The notes beneath the pieces were generated by a model. That model made no database searches. It saw nothing but the letters and a program-made list of their open reading frames with translations, and had not been told where the DNA came from. From positions 1 to 64,000 of the forward strand of contig NZ_CAKZKL010000024.1 in assembly GCF_937123735.1 (NCBI RefSeq): a DNA stretch of 64,000 nucleotides. The letters run 5' to 3'. The stretch's first letter is position 1. Every line of letters begins with the position of its first letter. Origin of the DNA: an uncultured Lentibacter sp. (GTDB taxonomy: Bacteria > Pseudomonadota > Alphaproteobacteria > Rhodobacterales > Rhodobacteraceae). Position numbers and translations under genes: made by a program. Of the stretch, positions 36,446 to 45,154 are shown piece after piece.

Positions 36446-36461
36446 ATTCCGAAAGCAGAAT
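36446..36461. promoter_or_regulatory. Putative SqrR/BigR-type operator before the peroxiredoxin gene
   Basis: ATTC at 36446-36449 and GAAT at 36458-36461 are separated by eight bases, the same core as the site before the SulP gene. It lies immediately after a TATATA stretch (36439-36444) that could be the -10, and 34 bp before the start codon, a position suited to repression. Confidence 0.4.
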
Positions 36462-36495
36462 TTAACAGCAACCCCCGACAAGCAGGAGCCAACGC

Positions 36496-37149
36496 ATGGG
36501 CCTTCGTATCAATGACACCGTCCCAAATTTCACCGCCCAGACAGATCAGGGTGACATCAAGTTCCACGACTGGATCGGCGACAGCTGGGCAATCCTGTTC
36601 TCGCATCCAAAAGATTTTACGCCCGTCTGCACCACAGAGTTCGGCGCGGTGTCCCAGCTTTCCGCCGAATGGGAAAAGCGGGGCTGCAAGGTGATCGGTC
36701 TCTCCGTGGACAGCGTTGAAGAACATCACGGCTGGAAGAAAGATATCGAGAGCTATGCCAGCGCCAAAGCCAGCTTCCCGATCATCGCTGACGAAGATCT
36801 CGCTGTCTCCAAAGCCTTTGACATGCTGCCGGCCGAAGCCTACCTCCCCGATGGGCGCACAGCCGCCGACAGCGCCTCGGTGCGCTCGGTTTTCATCATC
36901 GGGCCAGACAAACAGCTCAAGCTCTCCATGACCTACCCGATGAATGTGGGCCGCAACTTTGCCGAAGTTCTGCGCGCGCTTGACGGGCTGCAAATGGCCA
37001 ATGGCAACGGAGTTGCAACCCCGGCCAACTGGACAACCGGGCAGGATGTGATCGTCCCAACCAGCGTGTCTGATGAGGATGCCAAGGCAAAGTTCGGTGA
37101 AATCACAACGGTCTTCCCCTACCTGCGCACCACAAAAGCACCCGCCTAA
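36496..37149 (+). CDS. 1-Cys peroxiredoxin (Prx6 type)
   Basis: The 217-residue thiol peroxidase reduces H2O2 and organic peroxides. Peroxidatic Cys45 sits in HPKDFTPVCTTEFG (residues 37-50); no other cysteine is placed as in 2-Cys enzymes except C65 (GCKVIG), and the extended C-terminal domain is that of Prx6/AhpC-like 1-Cys enzymes. The start has GGAG upstream. It is transcribed away from the aldehyde dehydrogenase gene and has a possible persulfide-sensor operator in its promoter. Confidence 0.94.
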   Translation: MGLRINDTVPNFTAQTDQGDIKFHDWIGDSWAILFSHPKDFTPVCTTEFGAVSQLSAEWEKRGCKVIGLSVDSVEEHHGWKKDIESYASAKASFPIIADEDLAVSKAFDMLPAEAYLPDGRTAADSASVRSVFIIGPDKQLKLSMTYPMNVGRNFAEVLRALDGLQMANGNGVATPANWTTGQDVIVPTSVSDEDAKAKFGEITTVFPYLRTTKAPA

Positions 37150-37156
37150 ACCAACA

Positions 37157-37187
37157 GGTGCGCGCCGCCCGGGCGGCTGCGCGCACC
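37157..37187 (+). terminator. GC-rich hairpin after the peroxiredoxin gene
   Basis: GGTGCGC (37157-37163) pairs with GCGCACC (37181-37187), with further CGCC/GGCG pairing inside. No U run follows, so termination is only possible, not clear. Confidence 0.35.
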
Positions 37188-37267
37188 CTCGGCCCGATTA
37201 AGCCTTTATGCGCGCGCCGGTTTCAGGCACTCTCGCTGCGATTCTACCCAGCCGTGAGCCTGTCCTG

Positions 37268-37687
37268 ATGCGTGCCCTTGCCCTGTTCATCTTCAGTTTT
37301 TTCGCCGCCGGCGCGCAGGCCGAAGAGCCTGTGTCAACCGCGGGTCTTGACATCGAGCTGAACGCCGCCAGCCAAACAGAGGCAGGCTGCCAGCTTTCCT
37401 TTTTGCTCACCAACGGCCACCAAGCCGATATCAACACGGCTGTCTTTGAAGCGGTGCTCTTTGACACCGCCGGCAGTGTCACGCTGATGACCTTGTTTGA
37501 TATGGGAAAACTGCCCGCCACACGCCCGCGTGTGCGCCAATTTGTGCTGCCGGGCATGGCCTGTGAAGGCCTTGGGCAGCTGCTCTTCAATGGCGCTCAA
37601 CGCTGCGAGTCCGAAGCGCTCGCGCCAGATGCCTGCACCGAAGGGCTCACCCTCCACAGCCGCACCGCCATCAAGGTGAGCGGATGA
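37268..37687 (+). CDS. Small exported protein of the TonB operon, function unknown
   Basis: From the ATG at 37268 the 139-residue product starts with a Sec signal, MRALALFIFSFFAAGAQA, with likely cleavage before EEPVST. The mature 120 residues include four cysteines (GCQLSF, MACEGL, RCESE, DACTE) that could form two periplasmic disulfides. A further in-frame ATG at 37208 would spoil the signal peptide. Its stop overlaps the exbB start by 4 bp, and this leading position in exbB-exbD-exbD-tonB suggests a periplasmic accessory of that system. No family is recognised. Confidence 0.75.
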   Translation: MRALALFIFSFFAAGAQAEEPVSTAGLDIELNAASQTEAGCQLSFLLTNGHQADINTAVFEAVLFDTAGSVTLMTLFDMGKLPATRPRVRQFVLPGMACEGLGQLLFNGAQRCESEALAPDACTEGLTLHSRTAIKVSG

Positions 37688-38301
37688 GCCAGCTGTTTGA
37701 TCCGCTTGCGAAAGTGGCCGCGCTTGGCGGGCCGGTCGTGCTTGTGCTGATGGTGGTTTCCGTGCTCTCGCTCGCGCTGGTGCTCTACAAGCTCTGGCAG
37801 TTTCGCGCCTCCTCTGTTGGCAAGCATGTCGCCCTGCGCAATGCCCTTGCGGCATGGGACAGGGGCGACAAGGAGAGCGCCGCGAAAGAGCTCGCCCGCT
37901 CGCACAGCTACCTTGCCCCCCTGATAGCAACGGGCTTTGCCAATGCCCCCAAAGAGCGTCTCACGGCAGAAGCCGAAGCCCGCTTTGCCACGCTGGAGGG
38001 CGGTTTTCGCGCGCTGGATACCGTGGCCCAGCTTGCCCCGCTTCTCGGCCTGTTCGGAACGGTGCTTGGCATGATCGAAGCCTTCCAATCGCTGCAAGCC
38101 GCCGGGAGCCAGGTTGACCCGTCCTTGCTTGCAGGGGGTATTTGGGTTGCGCTGCTCACAACTGCCGTGGGCTTGGCGGTGGCCATGCCTGCCGCAGTTG
38201 TGCTGAGCTGGTTTGAGGCCCGCATGGACCGCGAGCGGGTTTTTGTCGATACCGCGATCCAGACAATCTGCGCGCCCCGTGCGGTCAGGGCCAATGCTTA
38301 G
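37684..38301 (+). CDS. exbB: ExbB/TolQ-type proton channel subunit
   Basis: The 205-residue inner membrane protein has three membrane helices (about residues 16-36, 115-137 and 150-175) and the family segments LAPLLGLFGTVLGMIEAF and VGLAVAMPAAVVLSWFEARMDR. ExbB with ExbD forms the proton-motive-force driven motor that energises TonB. The start overlaps the preceding gene by 4 bp and the stop overlaps exbD by 8 bp. It is assigned to ExbB rather than TolQ because tonB, not tolA, closes the operon. Confidence 0.9.
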   Translation: MSQLFDPLAKVAALGGPVVLVLMVVSVLSLALVLYKLWQFRASSVGKHVALRNALAAWDRGDKESAAKELARSHSYLAPLIATGFANAPKERLTAEAEARFATLEGGFRALDTVAQLAPLLGLFGTVLGMIEAFQSLQAAGSQVDPSLLAGGIWVALLTTAVGLAVAMPAAVVLSWFEARMDRERVFVDTAIQTICAPRAVRANA

Positions 38302-38662
38302 AGCAATCCGCCGCCGCAGGCGGCTCTCGATGACGGCCCTGATTGACGTCATCTTTCTGCTGTTGCTGTTTTTCATGCTCTCGTCCACCTTCTCGCGCTT
38401 TGCCGAGGTGGAGCTGGCCGCAGCCGGCACAGGCACCCCTTTGGCGGCCTCCGATAAACCCGCGCTGTTCTTGCAGCTCGGCCCCGAATGGCTCACCTTG
38501 AACGGCACCTCACAGCAGCTTGACACCCTCACCCTGCCCGATGGACCAAACCGTTTGCTGGTAGCGCTTAAACCCGGTGTTTCAGCCCAAAGGCTGACCG
38601 ATCTGCTGGTGGCCCTGCGCCGTTTCGGCGGGGTTGAGGTCACCGTCTTGACCTCGGGATGA
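38294..38662 (+). CDS. exbD: ExbD/TolR-type protein, first of two
   Basis: The 122-residue protein begins MLRAIRRRRRLSMTALIDVIFLLLLFFML: a short basic cytoplasmic tail, the conserved Asp18 of ALIDVIFLLL that carries protons, one membrane helix, and a periplasmic domain. The start is set by overlap with exbB; an upstream in-frame ATG at 38213 lies inside exbB. Presence of two different ExbD proteins behind one ExbB suggests a hetero-dimeric peptidoglycan-side module. Confidence 0.88.
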   Translation: MLRAIRRRRRLSMTALIDVIFLLLLFFMLSSTFSRFAEVELAAAGTGTPLAASDKPALFLQLGPEWLTLNGTSQQLDTLTLPDGPNRLLVALKPGVSAQRLTDLLVALRRFGGVEVTVLTSG

Positions 38663-38666
38663 CACC

Positions 38667-39062
38667 ATGAGCCAGCTCCCACGCAGATCCAAACTTTCCA
38701 GCCGTCGCGAACCAACGATTGCCCTGATCAATATCGTCTTTCTCATGCTGATCTTTTTCATGGTCGCAGGCACCCTGGCCCCGCCGCTTGCGCAAGACCT
38801 TGAACTTGTTGACACCACCACCCTTGAGGGCACACAGCCACCGGATGCGCTGGTCTTGTCGGCAGATGGCGGGTTGCACTTTCGCGGGGAGTCTCTCAGC
38901 GCCTCCGAGTTTATGGCCCGGCTGCCCCAAGACGAGCGCCAACGGGTCCGCCTTGTTCCCGATCGCGCTGCACCCGCGCAGACCCTTGTTCAGATCGCCG
39001 CAGAGCTGAAGGGCGCAGGGGCGGGCAGCGTGGTGATCGTAACCGAGAGGGCGCTCAATTGA
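38667..39062 (+). CDS. exbD: ExbD/TolR-type protein, second of two
   Basis: The 131-residue protein has the same plan as its neighbour: basic tail, then EPTIALINIVFLMLIFFMVAGTL. The proton-carrying Asp of the canonical L-I-D-V motif is replaced by Asn (ALINIVFLML), so this copy probably cannot relay protons itself. The periplasmic domain is about 85 residues. The stop overlaps the tonB TTG start by two bases. Confidence 0.87.
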   Translation: MSQLPRRSKLSSRREPTIALINIVFLMLIFFMVAGTLAPPLAQDLELVDTTTLEGTQPPDALVLSADGGLHFRGESLSASEFMARLPQDERQRVRLVPDRAAPAQTLVQIAAELKGAGAGSVVIVTERALN

Positions 39063-39805
39063 TCGCCCGCTCCAGCGCAGTTAAAGCCCTGGCTTTTCTG
39101 GGCGCGGTCGGCCTGCATGGAGCCTTGCTTTGGGGAGTCGGCGGAGCAACAGACACGCCCCTTCAAACAGAAGGGCACCAGGGCGAGACCACAACCCGCC
39201 TGGGCAACAGCTTTGCCGATCTGGCCCAACAGGCGCCCAGACCCGCGCCCACCGCCGCCACAGAGACAGCAGCCACGCCTGCCCGCCAACCCGAGCCACC
39301 CCAAGCGCTTTTGCCACAAAAGCCCGCTGCCCGCGCGCATCAGCCAGCGCCAGCTCCGCTGGCGGCGTCGGCTCACAGCCCTGCGCAAAAAGTGGAAAAT
39401 CGCCCGCTCAAAGCCCCAAAGCCCGCCAAGGCCCCAGCCGCCGCATCACCCGCACAAACAAAAGGAAGTTCAGACGGCAGCCCCAAGGCCAGACCTGTCG
39501 CAAAATCTACCGGCAGTGCGCGCAGCGAGGCCACGGGCAACGCGGCCGCACAGAATTATCCGGGGCAGGTCATGCGCAAAATCTCGCGTGTGCCCAAGCC
39601 GCGTGTGCGGGCCAAAGGCAGTGCCACCCTGCGCTTCACCATTGCGCCAGATGGCCGGTTGGCAAAGTTGACGCTCGCCAAAAGTTCTGGCCGCCCGGCG
39701 CTGGACAAAGCCGCGCTCAACATGATCCGCCGCGCAGCCCCATTTGCAAAGCCCCCAACCGGCGCTCAACGCAGCTTCACGCTCACAATCAAGGGCCGCC
39801 CGTGA
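39059..39805 (+). CDS. tonB: Energy transducer TonB
   Basis: The 248-residue protein starts at a TTG that overlaps the exbD stop. It has an N-terminal membrane anchor (AVKALAFLGAVGLHGALLWGVG), a long Pro/Ala/Lys-rich periplasm-spanning region (about 45-165), and a C-terminal TonB box-binding domain (about 170-245: YPGQVMRKISRVPKPR, GSATLRFTIAPDGRL, AALNMIRRAAPFAKPP). It couples ExbB/ExbD energy to outer-membrane receptors; no receptor gene is nearby, so it may serve unlinked ones. Confidence 0.9.
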   Translation: MIARSSAVKALAFLGAVGLHGALLWGVGGATDTPLQTEGHQGETTTRLGNSFADLAQQAPRPAPTAATETAATPARQPEPPQALLPQKPAARAHQPAPAPLAASAHSPAQKVENRPLKAPKPAKAPAAASPAQTKGSSDGSPKARPVAKSTGSARSEATGNAAAQNYPGQVMRKISRVPKPRVRAKGSATLRFTIAPDGRLAKLTLAKSSGRPALDKAALNMIRRAAPFAKPPTGAQRSFTLTIKGRP

Positions 39806-39816
39806 GGCCAAACGCA

Positions 39817-39846
39817 AAAAGCCCCACCATATCTGGCGGGGCTTTT
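39817..39846. terminator. Bidirectional intrinsic terminator between tonB and pnp
   Basis: AAAAGCCCC (39817-39825) pairs with GGGGCTTTT (39838-39846); the A and T runs on either side allow termination of the TonB operon on the plus strand and of pnp on the minus strand. Confidence 0.8.
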
Positions 39847-39865
39847 CACGGAGTTTAACAGAAAT

Positions 39866-42001
39866 TTACGCTTCTGACTTCTCTTCCGGCGCAATTTCCT
39901 CGCCGGTTTCCTGATCAACCATCTTCATGGCCAAACGCACCTTGCCGCGATCATCAAAGCCCAAGAGCTTCACTTTCACGTCCTGGCCCTCTTTCAGAAC
40001 ATCTGAAGGATGGTTCAGGCGGCGGTTTTCGATTTGGGAGACGTGCACAAGGCCGTCACGCTTGCCAAAGAAGTTCACAAAGGCGCCGAAATCGACGATC
40101 TTTACAACCTTGCCATCATAGATCTGGCCTTCTTCGGGCTCTGCCACGATCGAGTGGATCATGTCATAGGCCTTCTTGATGGCTTCGCCATTTGGCGAGG
40201 CAATCTTGATGATGCCTTCATCGTTGATGTCGACTTTCGCACCCGACACTTCCACGATCTCACGGATGACTTTGCCGCCCGAGCCGATCACTTCACGGAT
40301 TTTATCCGTCGGGATCTGCATGGTCTCGATGCGCGGTGCGTGGATCGAGAAATCCTGCGCGCCGTCAATCGATTTGTTCATCTCTTCAAGGATATGAAGA
40401 CGGCCCGCTTTCGCTTGGTCGAGAGCCTTTTCCATGATCTCTTGCGTGATGCCCGCAACCTTGATGTCCATCTGCAACGAGGTGATGCCCTCGGCCGTGC
40501 CCGCAACCTTGAAGTCCATATCGCCAAGGTGGTCTTCATCCCCAAGGATGTCGGTCAGAACCGCGTAGGAGCCATCCTCTTCAAGGATCAAGCCCATCGC
40601 AACACCGGCCACAGCCGCCTTGAGCGGAACGCCCGCATCCATCATCGACAGGGAGCCACCACAAACAGACGCCATGGAAGACGACCCGTTGGACTCCGTG
40701 ATTTCAGAGACGAGCCGCACAGTGTAGGGGAAGTCTGTCGGCGCTGGCAAAACAGCCTGAAGCGCACGCCAAGCCAGCTTGCCATGGCCGATTTCACGGC
40801 GTCCGGGAGGGCCCACGCGGCCAGCTTCGCCCACCGAATAGGGAGGGAAGTTGTAATGCAGCAGGAAGTTGGATTTGAAGTTGCCGTGCAGCGCGTCGAT
40901 GAACTGTTCGTCATCGCCCGTGCCGAGCGTGGTGACAACAAGACCCTGCGTTTCGCCGCGTGTGAACAGCGCAGAGCCGTGTGTGCGCGGCAGAAGGCCC
41001 GTTTCACAAACGATCGGACGCACGGTGTCAAGCGCGCGGCCATCAATCCGCTTGCCTGTTTTCACAACGTCACCGCGCAGGATGCCGGCTTCAAGCTTCT
41101 TGAGTGCCGAGCCCAGGTTGGCATCCGCCAGCTGCTCTTCGCTCAGCGCCTCTGTGATGGTCGCACGGGCGGCGGCCACAGCGGCGGTGCGCTCTTGCTT
41201 GTCGGTCAGAGCAAAGGCCGCGCGCATGGCTGTTTCGCCAGCCGCTTTCACCGCTTCATAGAGCTCTGAATATTCTGGCGGCTGGAAGTCAAACGGCTCT
41301 TTCGCCGCATCTTCCGCCAGATCAATGATCAGGTCGATCACCGGCTGGATCTGCTCGTGCGCAAACTTCACCGCCCCAAGCATTTCAGCTTCGGTCAGCT
41401 CGTAGGCCTCGGATTCAACCATCATCACAGCGTCTTTTGTGCCTGCAACAACAAGGTCAAGGCGCTGCTCGGGGTTCATGCGCAGGTCCTGCATGTCGTC
41501 AACCGTCGGGTTGAGCACATATTCGCCATCCACAAAGCCCACGCGTGCGCCGGCAATCGGGCCCATGAAGGGCGCGCCGGAAATGGTCAGAGCCGCAGAC
41601 GCCGCAATCATCGCAACCATATCAGGGTCATTGACAAGGTCGTGGCTCAGCACGGTGCACATCACCAGAACTTCGTTTTTGAATCCGGGCACGAACAGCG
41701 GGCGGATCGGACGGTCGATCAGACGGGCTGTCAGCGTTTCTTTTTCCGTCGGACGCGCTTCGCGCTTGAAAAAGCCACCGGGCACTTTGCCGGCCGCATA
41801 GTATTTCTCTTGATAATGAACCGTCAGCGGGAAAAAATCTTGCCCCGGCTTTGGTTGCTTGGCGAATGTCACGTTGGCCATGACAGATGTTTCGCCCAGT
41901 GTCGCGATGACAGAGCCATCCGCTTGACGGGCTACTTTGCCCGTTTCGAGTGTGAGCGTTTCTTCGCCCCACTCCATTGTCTTCTTCGTAATGTTGAACA
42001 T
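39866..42001 (-). CDS. pnp: Polyribonucleotide nucleotidyltransferase (PNPase)
   Basis: PNPase degrades RNA 3'-5' by phosphorolysis within the degradosome. The 711-residue protein shows two RNase PH-type domains ([29 protein letters not shown] at the start; [15 protein letters not shown] near 375), a KH domain ([13 protein letters not shown] near 562) and an S1 domain ([20 protein letters not shown] near 618). The start at 42001 gives the family N-terminus; the 46 extra in-frame residues upstream are not conserved. rpsO, its usual neighbour, is 1.7 kb upstream, with two opposed genes in between. Confidence 0.97.
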   Translation of the reverse strand: MFNITKKTMEWGEETLTLETGKVARQADGSVIATLGETSVMANVTFAKQPKPGQDFFPLTVHYQEKYYAAGKVPGGFFKREARPTEKETLTARLIDRPIRPLFVPGFKNEVLVMCTVLSHDLVNDPDMVAMIAASAALTISGAPFMGPIAGARVGFVDGEYVLNPTVDDMQDLRMNPEQRLDLVVAGTKDAVMMVESEAYELTEAEMLGAVKFAHEQIQPVIDLIIDLAEDAAKEPFDFQPPEYSELYEAVKAAGETAMRAAFALTDKQERTAAVAAARATITEALSEEQLADANLGSALKKLEAGILRGDVVKTGKRIDGRALDTVRPIVCETGLLPRTHGSALFTRGETQGLVVTTLGTGDDEQFIDALHGNFKSNFLLHYNFPPYSVGEAGRVGPPGRREIGHGKLAWRALQAVLPAPTDFPYTVRLVSEITESNGSSSMASVCGGSLSMMDAGVPLKAAVAGVAMGLILEEDGSYAVLTDILGDEDHLGDMDFKVAGTAEGITSLQMDIKVAGITQEIMEKALDQAKAGRLHILEEMNKSIDGAQDFSIHAPRIETMQIPTDKIREVIGSGGKVIREIVEVSGAKVDINDEGIIKIASPNGEAIKKAYDMIHSIVAEPEEGQIYDGKVVKIVDFGAFVNFFGKRDGLVHVSQIENRRLNHPSDVLKEGQDVKVKLLGFDDRGKVRLAMKMVDQETGEEIAPEEKSEA

Positions 42002-42320
42002 TTTCGTTTCCTGTGTCGGAGCACCCACGAGCGTATCCCGTGTCTCCTGTTTGAATGGCGGCCCCATTGCCGCCGACCCCTTTGGTATCCTAATTGAAGC
42101 GCCGGGGCCGTGGCGCGACGTCTCAGATGGGGCGGCCATACATGAGTTTTGGAGCTATTGAAAGCAATTTAGCGCAGCCTCGCAGAGGCCCTGCCACAGC
42201 CCCGGCAAAACCGCGGCCACAGACTGGTATAATTCTGACACGTCAACAGAATGTTGAACAGCTTATGGTAGAATCAAGTCGCAAGTTGGATAAACTTGGG
42301 TTTTCTAGTGAGGTGACTAA
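42002..42320. other. Region between pnp and the SGNH gene, with a possible 66-residue frame
   Basis: The 319 bp contain the pnp leader, an extended -10 promoter for the SGNH gene (TGGTATAAT at 42225-42233), and an in-frame stretch 42142-42342 that would encode a 66-residue basic peptide starting [16 protein letters not shown]. The peptide's codons are less GC-biased than neighbours and there is no clear ribosome site, so I do not call it a gene. Confidence 0.4.
42225..42252 (+). promoter_or_regulatory. Extended -10 promoter with inverted repeat ATTCTG-N9-CAGAAT
   Basis: TGGTATAAT at 42225-42233 is a perfect extended -10. The inverted repeat ATTCTG (42232-42237) / CAGAAT (42247-42252) begins in the -10 and covers the expected transcription start, 70-90 bp before the SGNH gene, a layout suited to a repressor. 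Confidence 0.35.
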
Positions 42321-43052
42321 ATGGTCCTGCGTGTTTTCTTAAAGGGTGTGCTTGTCTGGTGGCTCGCAGCATCAGCCACACTGGCGCAAACCGCCACGCA
42401 AACCACGCCTTCAACAGACGCGCCCAGAATTCTCGCCATCGGAGACAGCCTGGTCGCTTGGCACCGCAATGAGGGTGTCTCCATAGCCGATAGCCTTTCC
42501 GCAGCTCTGGGCGAGCCGGTGCTCAACCGGGCCATCGCCGGGGCGCGCATGATCAATGCCTTGCCCCTGACCGGGGCCATTGGCCTGCGCATTCCCAGCC
42601 AGTTCCGCCCCCGCCAAGGCGCACCTTATGATTGGGTGATCGTTTCGGGTGGCGGCAACGACTTTCTCTTTGGCTGTGGATGTCGCCGCTGTGAGCGGCG
42701 CATGAACCGCTTGATCACCGAAAACACCGACGACGGGGAAGTTGCCAATCTGATCAGCCAGATCCGCGAGACAGGCGCGAAGGTGGTCTATCTGGGCTAT
42801 CTACGCAGCCCCGGGGTGGCCTCACCGATAGAGCGGTGCAAAGACGAAGGCGACACGTTTGAGGCACGGCTGGCGCTCTTGGCCGCCCGCACCGAAGGGG
42901 TCTATTTCCACTCGGTCGCAGATCTCGTGCCCTTTGGGGACCGCAGCTTTCATGGCGTTGATATGATCCACCCCTCCAAAAAAGCCAGCATGATCATCGG
43001 ACAACAGATTTCCGATTTGATAAGGCAGGAAGACGGCGCGCGCGCCCCCTGA
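42321..43052 (+). CDS. SGNH/GDSL family exported hydrolase
   Basis: The 243-residue protein has a signal peptide (MVLRVFLKGVLVWWLAASATLAQ) and the SGNH blocks: GDSL with nucleophile Ser43, GGGND with Asn113, and DMIHPS with the catalytic Asp/His near residue 220. Such enzymes are esterases, lipases or acetyl-transfer hydrolases; the substrate is unknown. A cysteine cluster (C119, C121, C124, in GCGCRRCERR) right after the GGGND block is unusual and could bind metal or form disulfides. GAGGTG five to six bases before the ATG supports the start. Confidence 0.88.
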   Translation: MVLRVFLKGVLVWWLAASATLAQTATQTTPSTDAPRILAIGDSLVAWHRNEGVSIADSLSAALGEPVLNRAIAGARMINALPLTGAIGLRIPSQFRPRQGAPYDWVIVSGGGNDFLFGCGCRRCERRMNRLITENTDDGEVANLISQIRETGAKVVYLGYLRSPGVASPIERCKDEGDTFEARLALLAARTEGVYFHSVADLVPFGDRSFHGVDMIHPSKKASMIIGQQISDLIRQEDGARAP

Positions 43053-43126
43053 CACAAACGTGATCCGGCCCGCCATTGCTCCAGCCGCGGTCCTGCTCCT
43101 AGGCTGGGCGGGGGGGAGACCACATC

Positions 43127-43600
43127 ATGCGTCAAATGCTATCGAGCCTTTTTGCACTGTTTTTTCTGGCCTCGCCGGCCTTTGCCAACACGGATGTCGA
43201 CGCACTCCTGACCAGCAATGCACCGCCCGTTGGAGTTGTTTTCGAGGTGGTGCAGGGCGATACGCTGGCCCTGTCGTGGGCGCTGCCCCAAATACGCGCG
43301 CAAACCGCGCGCCTCAAAGCGCGGTTCCCCACCATCAAGATTGCAGTTGTCACCCATGGCAATGAACAATTCAGCCTGATGCAGGGGCAAAGCGGGGCAA
43401 AAGCGCAGCAGATCCAGAAACTGGCCCAAAAGTTCCAAGCAAGCGGCGTGCCGCTGCATGTATGTGGCGGATATGCGCAAACACAGGGTGTCTCGGCCCA
43501 GGCATTTCCCGATTATGTCGATGTCGCGGCCTCCGGACCGGGGCAGATCGGGGCCTATCGGGCACAGGGCTATGCGCTTGTGATCGTGGAAAAACCCTAG
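43127..43600 (+). CDS. Exported DsrE-like protein
   Basis: The 157-residue protein starts with a Sec signal (MRQMLSSLFALFFLASPAFA). The remainder has the DsrE/F fold pattern: VVFEVVQGD, IKIAVVTHGNEQFSLM and GVPLHVCGGYAQTQGV...YVDVAASGPGQIGAYRAQGYALV, with a single conserved-position cysteine (VCGGY). Cytoplasmic DsrE proteins handle sulfur relay; exported members are common in proteobacteria and uncharacterised. It is on the same strand as the SGNH gene, 74 bp downstream. Confidence 0.78.
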   Translation: MRQMLSSLFALFFLASPAFANTDVDALLTSNAPPVGVVFEVVQGDTLALSWALPQIRAQTARLKARFPTIKIAVVTHGNEQFSLMQGQSGAKAQQIQKLAQKFQASGVPLHVCGGYAQTQGVSAQAFPDYVDVAASGPGQIGAYRAQGYALVIVEKP

Positions 43601-43601
43601 G

Positions 43602-43636
43602 CCCAAAACAAAACCGCGCCCCGGAAAGAGGCGCGG
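43602..43636 (-). terminator. Intrinsic terminator of rpsO
   Basis: CCGCGCC (43614-43620) pairs with GGCGCGG (43630-43636); on the minus strand this is followed by TTTTGTTTTG. It would stop rpsO transcripts before they run antisense into the two plus-strand genes. Confidence 0.75.
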
Positions 43637-43663
43637 CTCGATGAGTCAGCTTTGGTCTGCGCC

Positions 43664-43933
43664 TTAGCGGCGGATGCCCAGCTTTTTGATGAGGTCCTGA
43701 TAGCGGCCCTCATCTTTCCCGCGCAGAAAGTCCAGCAGCTTACGGCGCTGTGCAACCATTTTGAGAAGGCCACGGCGGCCGTGGTTGTCTTTCTTGTGGG
43801 TCTTGAAATGCTCTGTCAGCGTTGTGATTCGCGATGTCAGGATCGCAACCTGAACTTCGGGAGAGCCTGTATCGCCTTCTTTGGTGGCGAACTCTTTCAT
43901 AACGCGTGCTTTTTCTTCAACAGTGATCGACAT
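43664..43933 (-). CDS. rpsO: 30S ribosomal protein S15
   Basis: S15 is a primary 16S rRNA binding protein of the platform. The 89-residue sequence, [32 protein letters not shown] to LIKKLGIRR, is canonical, including GDTGSPEVQ and [18 protein letters not shown]. The ATG at 43933 has GGAGA seven bases upstream. In many bacteria rpsO and pnp form one operon; here rpsO ends in its own terminator. Confidence 0.98.
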   Translation of the reverse strand: MSITVEEKARVMKEFATKEGDTGSPEVQVAILTSRITTLTEHFKTHKKDNHGRRGLLKMVAQRRKLLDFLRGKDEGRYQDLIKKLGIRR

Positions 43934-44074
43934 CGGGATCTCCTTTGGGTCTAGGGTTCGGGCACAAGCCGGGATGTCGTCCAGCAGGGTCCATAAGATT
44001 TGCCGGCGCCCGAAGCCGCCGTGCAAGAGCGCCGTATAGGCGGATTCCAACGGGTTGAAAAGCCTTTTCTGGAC

Positions 44075-45025
44075 CTACGCGCCCAACACAGGAGGCTCAT
44101 TGCCAAAGAAGGCCGCAGCATCGCTCTGGGCCATGATCAGCAAATCTTCCATCGCAAAGCCCGCCTCGGCATTCACGGCTGCAATCATCTCGCCATTCAT
44201 CAAGATATGCGTCACCTCCGGGTCGAGACCGTCCTGAGCGAGGCGGATGTCTGGGGTCAAATCGCCTCCAAGGGCGTCGTCAAACACAATGACCAGACTG
44301 TCTTGCGCGGGGTCAAAATCCTGCACATGTGCTTCCTCGCCCGGATTGATCCAATCACCCACAAAGATAAAATCTGCCCCCTCGCCCGCTGTGACAATAT
44401 CATTGCCACCAGCAACGATGCTATCGTCACCGCCACCGCCGTTCAAGAAATCCTGCTCCGCCAGGCCTGTTTCTCGGCCGTCCAACATATCATCGCCCCA
44501 ACCGCCAAAAAGCGTGTCTTGCCCCGCGCCGCCGGCCAGGGTGTCGTGGTCAAGCCCGCCATGCAAGGCATCGTCGCCGCTGTCACCCCACAGCCGGTCA
44601 TCGCCCGCACTGCCCTGAAGCATATCTGCGCCATCACCCCCAGAGAGGTTATCTGCGCCATTGTGGCCATAGAGCGCATCATTGCCGCCCTGCCCATAGA
44701 GCACATCGGCCCCATCTTCGCCGTGAAGGCGGTCATCGCCTATACCGCCCATCAGCCTGTCATCTCCTGTCCAGCCATGTAACTCATCTCGCCCGGCCCC
44801 ACCGTCAATGCTGTCTGCGCCATCATATCCGTTGATCTGGTCGGCCCCACCGGTGCCCAACATGGCCTCGGCAGCGTCACTGCCCACAAGAATACTGCCA
44901 AGATCGGTGTCATCTGTTGGCGCTGTGGGAAAGTTAGGGTCCTCGTCTTCTGCACTGCCGTCAAAGCCGACAAAAACAGTCGCGCCAACAAGCGCCATAC
45001 CCATCAATCCTGCAAGCAACATCAT
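44075..45025 (-). CDS. RTX-type calcium-binding protein with N-terminal anchor
   Basis: The 316-residue protein begins with a hydrophobic stretch ([21 protein letters not shown]), then an acidic linker, then about 15 degenerate GGXGXDXLX nonapeptides (roughly residues 65-200, for example [25 protein letters not shown]), which form Ca-binding parallel beta rolls. A C-terminal 90-residue domain follows ([19 protein letters not shown] and beyond). The start at 45025 has GGAG seven bases upstream. No type I secretion genes adjoin it; such proteins are frequent in Rhodobacteraceae and their functions vary. Confidence 0.85.
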   Translation of the reverse strand: MMLLAGLMGMALVGATVFVGFDGSAEDEDPNFPTAPTDDTDLGSILVGSDAAEAMLGTGGADQINGYDGADSIDGGAGRDELHGWTGDDRLMGGIGDDRLHGEDGADVLYGQGGNDALYGHNGADNLSGGDGADMLQGSAGDDRLWGDSGDDALHGGLDHDTLAGGAGQDTLFGGWGDDMLDGRETGLAEQDFLNGGGGDDSIVAGGNDIVTAGEGADFIFVGDWINPGEEAHVQDFDPAQDSLVIVFDDALGGDLTPDIRLAQDGLDPEVTHILMNGEMIAAVNAEAGFAMEDLLIMAQSDAAAFFGNEPPVLGA

Positions 45026-45154
45026 GGCAGAACTCCACTCTAAACCAGCTTGAAAAAGCCAGAAAAACCCCCTCAAGTCAAAGCTATACCACGACTCTGG
45101 TTAACTGTTCATGTGATTTTCGATTACAATTTGAGCGGCCTTGGCCCACTCCAG

